From assembly GCF_014637725.1 (NCBI RefSeq), contig NZ_BMFC01000004.1, positions 62,001 through 126,000 on the forward strand: a stretch of 64,000 bases of DNA. The letters are read 5' to 3'. The translations under genes were made by a program, and so were the position numbers. The DNA comes from Marivita lacus (GTDB lineage: Bacteria > Pseudomonadota > Alphaproteobacteria > Rhodobacterales > Rhodobacteraceae). This document shows positions 36,973 to 46,797 of the stretch, in pieces; the first letter of the stretch is position 1; each line of letters opens with the position of its first letter. The notes below the pieces were generated by a model. It did not search any database. It saw only the letters and a program-made list of their open reading frames with translations, and was not told the origin of the DNA.

Positions 36973-38677
36973 CCAGCACCGTCATGGCGGTTGCCTTTTG
37001 CGTGAGGTCGACCGGATCGAGCCGTGCCAGCCCGGTTGTCAGCTGCGGCGACACGCCAGCCTGCGACAGCACCTTCTGCACCGATGCGCTGTTGGTGGCG
37101 AAGTTCACGTCGTCGGGCAATTGCCGCCCTTCGGCGTCATGCGGGATCAACATGCCGATCACCGCGCCGCCATCGTCCAGAACCGGACCGCCTGCGTCCC
37201 CGTCCAGCGTGCTGATGGCAAGGCGCGACAGGCTGTCTTCGCCGTTCAGACCGCGCAGGTCGGACAGGCGGCCAAAGGTCATCGTCGCAGAAGGCAGCAC
37301 GCCGCCAAAAGAGAAACCGGCAACCGCGATTTCCGATTGCAGGCGCGGCGCGCCATCGCGAAACTGTGCCACGTCGTTCGGGGCCAGCGGCTGTGTCGCG
37401 CGCAGCACGGCGATGCCCAGAGCCGGATCGGTCGCCATGATTTCGGCGTCATAATCGCTGTTGAGCGTGATGCGCCCGCATGATGCAACGGCGCTGTCGG
37501 TGGTGACCACCCGGCCCTGCCTGTCGACAAAGAAGCCCGACGCCGTGAGCTTGGGCTTGCGGATGCTCAGCCCCGCCACAAGGTCCACGCTCTGGCTGTC
37601 CTCGGCGATCACTGCAGGGTCAAGCACGCCGGGAATGGGGGCAAAGCTGGATTGCATCGCAGCCAGAATGCGGGTGCGGCGCTCTTCGTCGCCTGCGGGC
37701 CAGATCAGGGTGAAGCCCTTGATCGCGCCGCCATCAAGCCGGGCCTCGGTGTGGGAGACGATGCTGGCGTTCTGCCCGGTGAGGGTAAAGCTGTCGCTGT
37801 CCCGGTCGCGCGGGCCATCCAGCGGCACGATGTCGAGCGTCTGCATGATCTCGTAAAGCCCGGCCAGGCGGTCGCGGTCACCCGGCTGGCTGATCAGCAG
37901 CACGCGCGCGCCCTCGACAGTGCCGGTCGGGTCGAAATGCGCAAACGGGCTGTCATAGCGATCAAAGGCGACGGCCCCCAGCGGCAGGTCGATGGAGATA
38001 CCGGCGCGGGTGTCACGGACGGTCTGGATATCCATACCATCAAGCACGGCATTGTACTGGCGGAACAGGTCGGCCCGCTGTGCGGTGGTCAGGATGCCGG
38101 TGGTCTCGTAGCCGTTTGCGGCTTGCCAATCGGCCATTGCGCGGCGCGTGCCCTGACCAAAGGCACCGTCGATCCCGGCGGCGTAGACCCCTGCCCAGCG
38201 CAGCGCGATCTGCAGCGCCTCGCGTTCCTGCCGGGTCAGCAGCGCCTCGGACGCGCGGGCCTCGCGCGGGGTCTCGTCGGTGACCGGCGGTTCGGGTTCG
38301 GGTGCCGCTTCAATCTGGGGGGCGGTGACCGGCGGGAGCGTGGCAGGACCCGCGCCAATGGGCCAGATGCGCTGGCCATAGCGGCCCGGCTCTTCGAGAT
38401 AGCTGTCGCTCGGGATCAGGCGTTGTGCAAGCAGGCTGCGCAGCACGTCGTTCGCCTCGTTCCGGGGATAGGGGCCGAGCGCGATGCCGTACCAGCCCCG
38501 CCCCAGGTCAAAACCGTTCACATCGGGAAGGATCGATGCGTAGTCGCGCAGGCGGTCTTCGGCAACGGACAGGCTGGGCTGCGCCTCGATCTGGACATAG
38601 ACACTTTCCTGCGCCGACGCGCCCTGTCCCCAGAGCATCAGGATCGCCACAACCGAAATCAAGAAATTGCGCAACAT
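36956..38677 (-). CDS. Exported trypsin-fold pseudoprotease with SPOR-like and peptidoglycan-binding domains
   Basis: After a signal peptide (FLISVVAILMLWGQGASA), this ~573-residue protein has a SPOR-like region (residues ~25-90), a Pro/Glu linker, and a PG-binding helix bundle (~145-220, GIDGAFGQGTRRAMADWQ). Its C-terminal trypsin-like domain runs from ~375. All three catalytic places look changed: the His place in VVTTDSAV is S395, the Asp place in DPALGIAVLRA is G421, and the Ser place in GDAGGPV is A495. It may bind peptidoglycan or protein rather than cut. ATG 38677 begins the signal peptide; a TTG 11 codons upstream is possible. Confidence 0.8.
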   Translation of the reverse strand: MLRNFLISVVAILMLWGQGASAQESVYVQIEAQPSLSVAEDRLRDYASILPDVNGFDLGRGWYGIALGPYPRNEANDVLRSLLAQRLIPSDSYLEEPGRYGQRIWPIGAGPATLPPVTAPQIEAAPEPEPPVTDETPREARASEALLTRQEREALQIALRWAGVYAAGIDGAFGQGTRRAMADWQAANGYETTGILTTAQRADLFRQYNAVLDGMDIQTVRDTRAGISIDLPLGAVAFDRYDSPFAHFDPTGTVEGARVLLISQPGDRDRLAGLYEIMQTLDIVPLDGPRDRDSDSFTLTGQNASIVSHTEARLDGGAIKGFTLIWPAGDEERRTRILAAMQSSFAPIPGVLDPAVIAEDSQSVDLVAGLSIRKPKLTASGFFVDRQGRVVTTDSAVASCGRITLNSDYDAEIMATDPALGIAVLRATQPLAPNDVAQFRDGAPRLQSEIAVAGFSFGGVLPSATMTFGRLSDLRGLNGEDSLSRLAISTLDGDAGGPVLDDGGAVIGMLIPHDAEGRQLPDDVNFATNSASVQKVLSQAGVSPQLTTGLARLDPVDLTQKATAMTVLVSCWE

Positions 38678-38830
38678 TCTTCTGTCACCTGCCCGAAAAA
38701 CCCGTTTCAAAATCCTGCTCTACCAAGATTGCGCCGTCACTGGAACGCGAAAATTAGAACCTCGCACGCAATTGACCCCCGTGCCCCATGGCCCTAATCA
38801 GACGCGAGTGCAAACCGGGGTGACATCGCC

Positions 38831-39760
38831 ATGGATCAGACCATCACAAAGCCGCGCAGTTTTCAGGAGATCATCCTGCGCCTGCAGTCCTATTGGGCCG
38901 GCCAGGGCTGTGCCGTGATGCAGCCTTACGACATGGAAGTGGGTGCAGGCACGTTCCACCCGGCCACGACGCTGCGGTCGCTGGGATCGCGCCCCTGGGC
39001 AGCCGCCTATGTGCAACCGTCGCGCCGCCCGACCGATGGGCGCTACGGCGAGAACCCCAACCGCCTGCAGCATTATTACCAGTACCAGGTGCTGATAAAA
39101 CCGTCTCCGCCCGATCTGCAGGAGCTGTATCTTGGATCGCTGCGCGCCATCGGCATCGACATGACGCTGCATGACATCCGTTTTGTCGAGGACGACTGGG
39201 AAAGCCCGACGCTGGGCGCTTGGGGGCTGGGCTGGGAAGTCTGGTGCGACGGGATGGAAGTGTCGCAATTCACGTATTTTCAACAGGTTGGCGGCCATGA
39301 TTGCCACCCCGTGTCGGGCGAGCTGACCTACGGGCTGGAACGTCTGGCGATGTATGTGCTGGGCGTCGATCACGTGATGGACATGCCCTACAACGATCCG
39401 GATGCGCCGATCGCGCTGAAATACGGCGATGTGTTCCGCCAGACCGAGCAGGAATATTCCCGCTGGAATTTCGACGTGGCCGACACGGACGTGCTCTTGC
39501 GCCATTTCGAAGAGGCCGAGACCGAATGCGCGCGCATTCTCGATCAAGCCGAGGACGATCCGAAGACCGGCAAGCGCATCATCATGGCGCATCCGGCCTA
39601 TGACCAATGCATCAAGGCCAGCCACATCTTCAACCTGCTCGACGCGCGCGGCGTGATCTCGGTCACCGAACGGCAAAGCTATATCGGACGGGTCCGCGCG
39701 CTGGCAAAACGCTGCGCCGATGCGTTTGTGATGACCGAAGCCGGGGGCTATGCCGCCTGA
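38831..39760 (+). CDS. glyQ: Glycyl-tRNA synthetase alpha subunit
   Basis: The 309-residue protein is the catalytic alpha subunit of the tetrameric bacterial GlyRS. The typical opening is [20 protein letters not shown], followed by [15 protein letters not shown] and EPQYG-like [17 protein letters not shown]. It works with GlyS, encoded 1.2 kb downstream. The stop overlaps the start of the FkbM-type methyltransferase gene (TGATG). The operon order glyQ - methyltransferase - DUF6446 - glyS is typical of Rhodobacteraceae. Confidence 0.97.
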   Translation: MDQTITKPRSFQEIILRLQSYWAGQGCAVMQPYDMEVGAGTFHPATTLRSLGSRPWAAAYVQPSRRPTDGRYGENPNRLQHYYQYQVLIKPSPPDLQELYLGSLRAIGIDMTLHDIRFVEDDWESPTLGAWGLGWEVWCDGMEVSQFTYFQQVGGHDCHPVSGELTYGLERLAMYVLGVDHVMDMPYNDPDAPIALKYGDVFRQTEQEYSRWNFDVADTDVLLRHFEEAETECARILDQAEDDPKTGKRIIMAHPAYDQCIKASHIFNLLDARGVISVTERQSYIGRVRALAKRCADAFVMTEAGGYAA

Positions 39761-40461
39761 TGGCACAAGCCAACCGAAATACGCCACTGCGGCGGGCCAA
39801 ATACGGCCTGATGCAGCATCTTCCGGGGGCGCTTGGACTGAAATATCGCCGCAAGCTGCGCAAGCTGTATGCGCCCGCGGCTGAGGCGGAGTTTCGGGCG
39901 GCCTTGACCGGGGCAAGCGGCGGGATCTGCATCGACCTCGGGGCCAATCTGGGTCAGCACACGCGCACGATGGCGGCGCATGCGGCCAAGGTCTATGCGT
40001 TCGAGCCCGACCCCTGGACAGCGGCAGAGCTGCGCACCCGCGTCGCCGACCTGCCCAATGTCGAGGTGATCGAAGCTGCCGCTGGCACCGAGGACGGCAC
40101 CTTCCCGCTTTATCGCACCGCAAGTTTCGACGCCGACCCGGTCGAGCAATCGCAATCCTCGTCGCTCATGGCGCAGAAGCGCAACATCGACACATCCAGC
40201 GCGGTCGACGTGCGGGTGATCGACTTTCCCTCCTTCCTGCAGGGGCTGGACGCAGAGATCGCGGTGATCAAGATGGATATCGAGGGGGCCGAAGTGCCGC
40301 TGCTCGAGGCGCTTTTTGACCATCCGGTAAAGAACCGGATCGGCCACCTCTTTGTCGAAACCCACGAAAGCCGCATTCCCGACCTTCTGGCGCGCACCGA
40401 TGCGCTGCGGGACCGCGCGGCACAGATGACGCAGCCTCGCGTCAACATGGATTGGAAATAA
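39760..40461 (+). CDS. FkbM-family methyltransferase
   Basis: The 233-residue protein has a SAM-binding motif ICIDLGANLGQHTRTMA with YAFEPDPWTAAELR. The FkbM signature follows later (VIKMDIEGAEVPLLEALF). Substrates in this family are usually sugars or polyketide hydroxyls; none is evident here. The start overlaps the glyQ stop, so expression is coupled to glycyl-tRNA synthetase. A longer frame reaching back into glyQ was rejected. Confidence 0.85.
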   Translation: MAQANRNTPLRRAKYGLMQHLPGALGLKYRRKLRKLYAPAAEAEFRAALTGASGGICIDLGANLGQHTRTMAAHAAKVYAFEPDPWTAAELRTRVADLPNVEVIEAAAGTEDGTFPLYRTASFDADPVEQSQSSSLMAQKRNIDTSSAVDVRVIDFPSFLQGLDAEIAVIKMDIEGAEVPLLEALFDHPVKNRIGHLFVETHESRIPDLLARTDALRDRAAQMTQPRVNMDWK

Positions 40462-40464
40462 CCG

Positions 40465-40992
40465 ATGACCGGAAAGATCCTGATCGTCGTCCTTCTCGTC
40501 AGCGCGCTGTTTGCGGGTGTGGCGATGTATTACCTGCAGGTTTACGCCTATTACGAAACGGTTACGCCGACCGGCACGGATGACGTGCAGCTGACCACTC
40601 TGGACGGCAGAAGGGAAACGATCCTTTACGAGGATTTTCAAGCCATTGACGCCGAAAGCTCACCCATCAGGTTCAGAGCGTGTTTCACCACCCAGACGCC
40701 GTTGTCGACGCTGACATCGACCTATGAGCAGTATCTTGGCGCGGTGCCGCGCAACGCGCCGGGCTGGTTCAACTGCTTTGATGCCGAGACCATCGGCGAC
40801 GACATCCGCGCGGGCCGCGCGGAGGTGTTCACCAGCGAGCGCAACCGCGAATTCGGAATCGACCGCGTGGTCGCCATCACGCAGGACGGGCGCGGCTATA
40901 TCTGGCACGAAATCAACGAATGCGGCGACAAGGCCTATGATGGCAGCCCGCTGGGCGACGACTGCCCGGACCGCGAAATTGGAGGCAATTGA
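40465..40992 (+). CDS. DUF6446 family membrane-anchored protein
   Basis: The 175-residue protein has one N-terminal membrane helix (ILIVVLLVSALFAGVAMYYL) and a soluble domain with conserved Cys (FRACFTT, WFNCFD, NECGDKAY, DDCPD). This matches DUF6446, found between glyQ and glyS in Rhodobacteraceae. Four to five Cys on the likely periplasmic side suggest disulfides. The function is unknown. The stop overlaps the glyS start. Confidence 0.8.
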   Translation: MTGKILIVVLLVSALFAGVAMYYLQVYAYYETVTPTGTDDVQLTTLDGRRETILYEDFQAIDAESSPIRFRACFTTQTPLSTLTSTYEQYLGAVPRNAPGWFNCFDAETIGDDIRAGRAEVFTSERNREFGIDRVVAITQDGRGYIWHEINECGDKAYDGSPLGDDCPDREIGGN

Positions 40993-43238
40993 TGCCCGAC
41001 CTTCTGATCGAGCTTTTTTCCGAGGAAATCCCCGCGCGGATGCAGGCCAAGGCTGCTGACGACTTGAAGTCGCGCGTGACCAATGGCCTGGTCGAGGCCG
41101 GTCTGACCTATGGCGGGGCCGCCGCCCATGCCACGCCGCGCCGTCTGGCGCTGCGGGTCGACGGGCTGACCGACCGGTCGCCGGACGTGAAGGAAGAGCG
41201 CAAGGGACCGCGCGTCGATGCGCCGGAACAGGCGATCGAGGGCTTTCTGCGTGGGGCCGGTCTGACCCGCGATGACCTTGTGGAGCGCGATGAAAAGAAG
41301 GGCCGCGTGTTCTATGCGGTGCTCGACAAGCCGGGGCGTCCGGCTGCCGCGATCGTGGCCGAGGTGCTTGAAGACACGATCCGCAATTTCCCCTGGCCCA
41401 AGTCGATGCGCTGGGGTGCGGGCAGTCTGCGCTGGGTGCGTCCTCTGCACCGCATCCTGTGCGTGCTGACGCGCGAGGACGGCTCCGAAATCGTGCCGCT
41501 GGACGTCGACGGGATCGTGTCTGGGCGCACCACGGAGGGCCATCGCTTCATGGCGCCCGGCGCGTTCGACGTGACCGGATTTGACGATTACGAGGCCAAG
41601 CTGAAGCGCGCGCATGTCGTGCTGGACGCGGGCGAACGGGCCGAGGCGATCTGGCAGGACGCGACCAATCAGGCGTTTGCCAGCGGGCTGGAGGTGGTCG
41701 AGGACACGGGGCTGCTGGCCGAAGTGGCCGGACTGGTCGAATGGCCCGTTGTGCTGATGGGAGAGATCGGGACAGAGTTTCTCGACCTGCCGCCAGAGGT
41801 GCTCCAGACCTCGATGAAAGAGCATCAGAAGTTCTTCTCGGTACGCAATCCCAAGACGGGGCGAATCGAACGGTTCATCACCGTGGCGAACCGGGAAACC
41901 GCAGACCATGGCGCGACGATCCTTGCGGGCAACCAGAAGGTACTTTCGGCACGGCTGTCGGATGCCAAGTTCTTTTGGGAAAACGATCTGCGCGTCGCCA
42001 AGAGTGACGGCATGACCGCATGGACGGACAGCCTGTCCAACGTGACCTTCCACAACAAGCTGGGATCGCAGCGCGACCGGATCGAGCGCATCGCGGCACT
42101 GGCGCGGGAACTGGCCCCGGTGGTGGGGGCTGACGCGGATCTGGCGGCGCAGGCTGCAACCGTGGCCAAGGCCGATCTGGCATCGGAAATGGTCTATGAA
42201 TTCCCCGAGCTTCAGGGGCTTATGGGGCGCTATTACAGCGATGCCTCAGGTTTGCCCGCCGAGGTTGGTGTCGCGTGCCAGGAGCATTATTCCCCGCTTG
42301 GCCCGTCGGACGACGTGCCTTCTGCACCCGTTTCGGTGACCGTGGCGCTGGCCGACAAGATCGACACGCTGACCGGGTTCTGGGCGATTGACGAGAAACC
42401 CACAGGGTCGAAAGACCCGTTTGCGCTGCGTCGTGCGGCGCTTGGGGTGATCCGGTTGGTGTTGGAGAATGGGCTGAAAGTTGCGTTGTTTCCCCACATT
42501 AAAGAGGCGATGCTGTCTTCAATTATAGCGGTCCTGCGGGCGCGTGAAGAAGCGGCTTCAAAGGAATTGCAAGATCAAAAAGCCAAGGTTTCAGATGCAC
42601 TTTCAGTCGGCCTGAAACTAGACGTAAGCACACTAAACCTGCCTGATCGCGTATCGCTTTTGGGCAGTATCACACGCGATGAAGTCAGAGCATCACTGAT
42701 CGACAACGAGTCACCAAATGTTCTCGGGTTCCTGCATGACCGCCTCAAGGTCTACCTCCGCGACCAAGGCGTGCGCCATGACGTGATCGACGCCTGCATC
42801 GCAATGCCCGGCAATGACGATCTGGCACTGTTGGTCAAGCGCGCCAAGGCGTTGCAGGCGGTGCTTGAGACCGAGGATGGCGGGAACCTTGTGCAGGGGT
42901 TCAAGCGGGCCAACAACATCCTGACCCAAGCCGAGGACAAGGACGGGGTGGAATATTCGTTCGGCGCAGATCCGAAATTCGCGGAAGACCCGACGGAAAA
43001 GGCCCTGTTCGACGCGCTGGCCAAGGCCGAAGCCAAAATCGCCCCGGCGATGCAGGATCAGGATTTCGCAACTGCGATGGCCACGATGGCCGATCTGCGG
43101 GGGCCGGTGGATGCGTTCTTCGAGGCAGTGCAGGTCAACGCGGAAAGCGAAGTTCTGCGGCGCAACCGGCTCAACCTGCTCAGCACGATCCGCAGCACAT
43201 GCCTGCAAGTGGCGGACCTGACGCGCATCGAAGGGTAA
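40992..43238 (+). CDS. glyS: Glycyl-tRNA synthetase beta subunit
   Basis: The 748-residue protein carries the tRNA-binding beta chain (PDLLIELFSEEIPARMQ at the start, then EVLQTSMKEHQKFFSV and FLHDRLKVYLRDQGVRHDVI). Start 40992 follows GGAGG by 6 nt and overlaps the preceding stop. Residues about 497-576 (42481-42720) have only ~49% GC by hand count against about 60% around them. They read as a Lys/Glu/Ser-rich insert (REEAASKELQDQKAKVSDAL) not expected in a compact GlyS. The reading frame stays open through it. Confidence 0.95.
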   Translation: MPDLLIELFSEEIPARMQAKAADDLKSRVTNGLVEAGLTYGGAAAHATPRRLALRVDGLTDRSPDVKEERKGPRVDAPEQAIEGFLRGAGLTRDDLVERDEKKGRVFYAVLDKPGRPAAAIVAEVLEDTIRNFPWPKSMRWGAGSLRWVRPLHRILCVLTREDGSEIVPLDVDGIVSGRTTEGHRFMAPGAFDVTGFDDYEAKLKRAHVVLDAGERAEAIWQDATNQAFASGLEVVEDTGLLAEVAGLVEWPVVLMGEIGTEFLDLPPEVLQTSMKEHQKFFSVRNPKTGRIERFITVANRETADHGATILAGNQKVLSARLSDAKFFWENDLRVAKSDGMTAWTDSLSNVTFHNKLGSQRDRIERIAALARELAPVVGADADLAAQAATVAKADLASEMVYEFPELQGLMGRYYSDASGLPAEVGVACQEHYSPLGPSDDVPSAPVSVTVALADKIDTLTGFWAIDEKPTGSKDPFALRRAALGVIRLVLENGLKVALFPHIKEAMLSSIIAVLRAREEAASKELQDQKAKVSDALSVGLKLDVSTLNLPDRVSLLGSITRDEVRASLIDNESPNVLGFLHDRLKVYLRDQGVRHDVIDACIAMPGNDDLALLVKRAKALQAVLETEDGGNLVQGFKRANNILTQAEDKDGVEYSFGADPKFAEDPTEKALFDALAKAEAKIAPAMQDQDFATAMATMADLRGPVDAFFEAVQVNAESEVLRRNRLNLLSTIRSTCLQVADLTRIEG

Positions 43239-43311
43239 CGCCTGCGCTGTAACGCCCCTTGTCAGGTCGCGCGACCATCGTATGCTGCATCCAATTTCAA
43301 GAGGTGCTGCA

Positions 43312-45861
43312 GTGCAGAAACCAAGTCCTGACAACCCGGATGTGACGCTGATCACGCCGACATCGCCCATGTCGACGCCCACCCATGGCGGGCGGGCGAA
43401 GTGTTTGCAGCGCCTTGTGCGGCTTGATCTGCCAGTGCCGCGCACCGTCGCGCTGTCCTTCGGCGCGGTGCATCAGATCGCGTCGGGCTATCGCCCGGAT
43501 GTGTCTGGAATCCTTGCGGAATTCGATCCGAACGCCCTGCTCTGCGTGCGCCCCTCCTCGGAGGACCCCGACTGGGGTGGTCCGGGTGCAGTGCTCAATA
43601 TCGGGATGAACGACGCGCGCTATTCCGACATGTGCGACCAGATCGGCAAGGCAGCCGCGACCGAGATCTACTACCGGTTCGTGCTCAATTACGCGATCGA
43701 CGTGGCGCGGCTCGATGCAGATGCCTTTGACGAGATCGACGGCGAAGGCCATGACGCGCTGGTTGCCGCACTTGAGCTGTACGAGGAAGAGGCGGAAGAG
43801 CCGTTCCCGCAGGAACCGGCGGTGCAATTGGCGGAAATCCTGCGGTCGATGGCGCGGGCCTGGGAAGGCACGACCGCCCGGCTCTTGCGGCAGGCCAAGG
43901 GCGCGCCGGTGGATGCGGGGCTGGGCCTTGTGGTGCAGGAAATGGCGCTGGGTCTGGGCAGCGGTGAATGTGGATCGGGTGTGCTGCAACTGGCCAACTC
44001 GTTCACCGGGCTGCCGCAGGTCACCGGTCGCTACCTGAGCCAGAGCCAGGGGCGCGAGGCGCTCGATGGCGGTGCTGCGTCGATTTTCCTCGAGAAGGAC
44101 CCGCGCGGCCCGTCGTTGGAAGAATTGGCGCCCGAAGCCTTTGCCGCGCTCAAGGCACATGCGGCGCTGATGCGGGCGCGGCTGCGCGAGGAAATGCAGA
44201 TCGAGTTCACCATCGAGAACGGCAATCTGCACATTCTTGACGGCGTGCGTGTCGAACGCAGCGCACGGGCGGCGTTGCGCATTGTCGTACGGCTGGCCGA
44301 GGACGGGATCATCACCCGGCAAGACGCGTTGATGCGGATCGAACCGCGCGCCTTGTCGGAACTGTTGCACCGGCAGGTGGCGACGGGCGCCAAGCGCGAT
44401 GTGTTGGGCACGGGCATTGCAGCAAGTCCCGGTGCTGCAACGGGCCGGATCGTGTTTTCGTCAGAGGCGGCCCAGGCCAGTGCCGCCCGCGGAGAGCCTT
44501 GTGTATTGGTGCGGCGCGAGACCAGCCCCGAGGACATCCGCGGCATGCATGTCGCGTCGGCGGTGCTGACCGAACGCGGTGGCATGACGAGCCATGCAGC
44601 GGTGATCGGGCGTGGTCTGGGCCTGCCGTGCGTCGTGGGCGCGGCGAGCATCCGGTTCCAGGTCAAGCGCAAGTCGATGGTCGCGGTTGATGGTCGGGTG
44701 TTCAAGGAAGGTGACGAGATCACCGTCGATGGCACCAATGGCCAAATCCTTGCCGGATCGGTCGATATGATCGAGGCGACGCTGGACGAGACCTTTCGCA
44801 CCTTCATGAGCTGGGCCGATGCCGAGCGCGATATCGGCGTGCGCGCCAATGCCGACACGCCTGCCGATGCCAAGACCGCGCTGCATTTCCGCGCGCAGGG
44901 GATCGGGCTGTGCCGGACCGAGCATATGTTCTTCGAGGCCGAGCGCCTGACGCCGATGCGCGAGATGATCTTTGCGCAGAACCCGCAGGATCGACAGGCA
45001 GCGCTGGAACTGGTGCTGCCGATGCAGCGCGCGGATTTTCTGGAACTCTTCCGCATCATGCAGGGCCACCCGGTCTGCATCCGGCTGTTCGACCCGCCGC
45101 TGCACGAATTCCTGCCCACCAGCCGCGCAGGCCAGCGCGAACTGGCCGAGGCGCTGGACATTCCCGTCAGCGACGTCACCCGTCGGATCGACAGCCTGTC
45201 GGAATACAACCCGATGCTCGGCATGCGGGGTGTACGTCTGGGGATCACGGTGCCCGAGATCTACGACATGCAGGCCCGCGCGATCTTTGAGGCGACGGTC
45301 GAGGCCGCCAGGGAAGGTATCACCATCGTCCCCGAGATCATGGTGCCGCTGGTGTCGGCCAAGCGCGAGGTCGAACTGGTGCGCGGCCGGGTCGAGGCGG
45401 TTGCGGCGGCTGTGCGTACCGAGAACAGCGCCGATTTCACCTACCGGCTGGGCGTGATGGTCGAGACCCCCCGCGCCTGCCTGCGCGCCGGCGACATTGC
45501 CGAGCACACGCATTTCCTGAGCTTCGGCACCAATGACCTCACGCAGATGACCTACGGCCTGTCGCGCGACGATGCAGGGCGGTTCATGTCGGAATATGTC
45601 CGGCAAGGCGTGTTCAGCGAAGATCCGTTTCACATCCTCGACACCGAGGGCGTGGGAGAATTGCTGCGACTTGGCGTGGTGCGCGGACGGGCGGCGCGGC
45701 CCAATGTGGTGCTGTCGATCTGCGGGGAACACGCGGCCCACACCGAATCGATTGCCTTCTGTCGCGCGGCCGGATTCGACTATGTCAGCTGCTCTCCGTT
45801 CCGGGTTCCGGTGGCACGTCTTGCCGCAGCACAGCTTGCGTTGGCCGACAAGATCGTGTAG
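43312..45861 (+). CDS. ppdK: Pyruvate, phosphate dikinase-like protein (divergent)
   Basis: The ~849-residue protein has an N-terminal ATP-grasp part, the phospho-His domain (ERGGMTSHAAVIGRGLGLPC, H428) and a PEP/pyruvate barrel (GLCRTEHMFFE, FGTNDLTQMTYGLSRDD, SICGEHAAH with C804). Classic PPDK interconverts pyruvate/ATP/Pi and PEP/AMP/PPi. Here the usual GGKGAN is GGRAK and the usual QTR after the ENGNLHIL strand is DGV, so nucleotide use may differ. The GTG start follows AAGAGG; an ATG 10 codons earlier is the alternative. It follows glyS at 73 bp, a link seen in related genomes. Confidence 0.85.
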   Translation: MQKPSPDNPDVTLITPTSPMSTPTHGGRAKCLQRLVRLDLPVPRTVALSFGAVHQIASGYRPDVSGILAEFDPNALLCVRPSSEDPDWGGPGAVLNIGMNDARYSDMCDQIGKAAATEIYYRFVLNYAIDVARLDADAFDEIDGEGHDALVAALELYEEEAEEPFPQEPAVQLAEILRSMARAWEGTTARLLRQAKGAPVDAGLGLVVQEMALGLGSGECGSGVLQLANSFTGLPQVTGRYLSQSQGREALDGGAASIFLEKDPRGPSLEELAPEAFAALKAHAALMRARLREEMQIEFTIENGNLHILDGVRVERSARAALRIVVRLAEDGIITRQDALMRIEPRALSELLHRQVATGAKRDVLGTGIAASPGAATGRIVFSSEAAQASAARGEPCVLVRRETSPEDIRGMHVASAVLTERGGMTSHAAVIGRGLGLPCVVGAASIRFQVKRKSMVAVDGRVFKEGDEITVDGTNGQILAGSVDMIEATLDETFRTFMSWADAERDIGVRANADTPADAKTALHFRAQGIGLCRTEHMFFEAERLTPMREMIFAQNPQDRQAALELVLPMQRADFLELFRIMQGHPVCIRLFDPPLHEFLPTSRAGQRELAEALDIPVSDVTRRIDSLSEYNPMLGMRGVRLGITVPEIYDMQARAIFEATVEAAREGITIVPEIMVPLVSAKREVELVRGRVEAVAAAVRTENSADFTYRLGVMVETPRACLRAGDIAEHTHFLSFGTNDLTQMTYGLSRDDAGRFMSEYVRQGVFSEDPFHILDTEGVGELLRLGVVRGRAARPNVVLSICGEHAAHTESIAFCRAAGFDYVSCSPFRVPVARLAAAQLALADKIV

Positions 45862-46046
45862 TTTTCAGCAAAATCCGTCCCAAATATTGCAGTATTTGCT
45901 CTATGGGCAACCCACATGCACAGCGTGCATGGGCGCAAAACTTGTCTAAATCACAATAATTCGATAACAGCCCGTCGAATGCGCGGTGCTGCCTCCTTTT
46001 TGGGCATCGTATCGCCACCCACAAAACTGCGAGATCGACACTTGGC

Positions 46047-46679
46047 ATGACGAGATTGTTTGCATTGGTTCTGGCCGCGGCCGTCCTGGCCACGCCGACA
46101 TTGGCAGAGCGATCGAAGGAAGCCGCGCAAGAGCTTCTGAACAAGGAAAAGACGGTTTTGGCATCGGCGGGCCAGAACCACATGACGTCGCTGGTGACCC
46201 CCGTGTCCCGCACCTCCGCCATCTACAACGCATCCTGGCTGAACGCCCAGACCTCCGCCTCGGGCGGCGCGCAGTGGGAATGCCTTGCCGAGGCGCTTTA
46301 CTTCGAGGCACGCGGCGAGACGATCCAGGGCCAGTTCGCCGTTGCCGAAGTCATCATGAACCGCGTCAAGAGCGGGCGTTTCCCCGATGACATCTGCTCT
46401 GTGATCAATCAGGGCACCGGCAAGAAATACCAGTGCCAGTTCACCTATACCTGTGACGGCATTCCCGAACGCATCCGAGAACCGCAGGCCTGGGACCGGG
46501 TCGGCAAGGTCGCCCGCGCGATTCTGGATGGCCGCGCACCGATGAACCTGACCAATGGTGCCACCCATTACCACACCACCGCCGTGCGCCCGCGCTGGTC
46601 GCGCTCCTACACCCAGACGGCCTCATACGGTGTGCATGTCTTCTACCGCCACACGTGGCGCGTCAGCTCCAACGGCTGA
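46047..46679 (+). CDS. SleB-type cell-wall hydrolase, exported
   Basis: The 210-residue protein has a signal peptide (LFALVLAAAVLATPTLA). The SleB/CwlJ hydrolase domain follows (WECLAEALYFEARGETIQGQ with the catalytic Glu, AEVIMNRVKSGRFPDDICSV, YQCQFTYTCDG, ATHYHTTAVRPRW). It probably cleaves glycan strands of peptidoglycan. In Gram-negative non-sporers it acts in cell-wall remodelling. The start at 46047 fits the signal peptide. Confidence 0.88.
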   Translation: MTRLFALVLAAAVLATPTLAERSKEAAQELLNKEKTVLASAGQNHMTSLVTPVSRTSAIYNASWLNAQTSASGGAQWECLAEALYFEARGETIQGQFAVAEVIMNRVKSGRFPDDICSVINQGTGKKYQCQFTYTCDGIPERIREPQAWDRVGKVARAILDGRAPMNLTNGATHYHTTAVRPRWSRSYTQTASYGVHVFYRHTWRVSSNG

Positions 46680-46797
46680 TCCAACAGGGGCCGAGTGCTT
46701 GAGGATGTCGCGGGTGGCGCTCAAAATGCCCTTTCGCGGCATTTCCGTTTCCGCAATCCTCTGGTAGCCCGGTGCCAGCTGACAAGAGGGTTGCGCC

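Noticed and set aside
38711-38830. T-box, riboswitch or leader element before glyQ
   Set aside because: The gap is only about 150 bases with no conserved leader motif. T-boxes are not expected in Alphaproteobacteria.
45911-45933. CATGCAC-AGC-GTGCATG dyad before the SleB gene as a terminator
   Set aside because: No T-run follows in either direction and the outer pairs are interrupted. It may be a chance or a protein site, so it is not listed as a feature.
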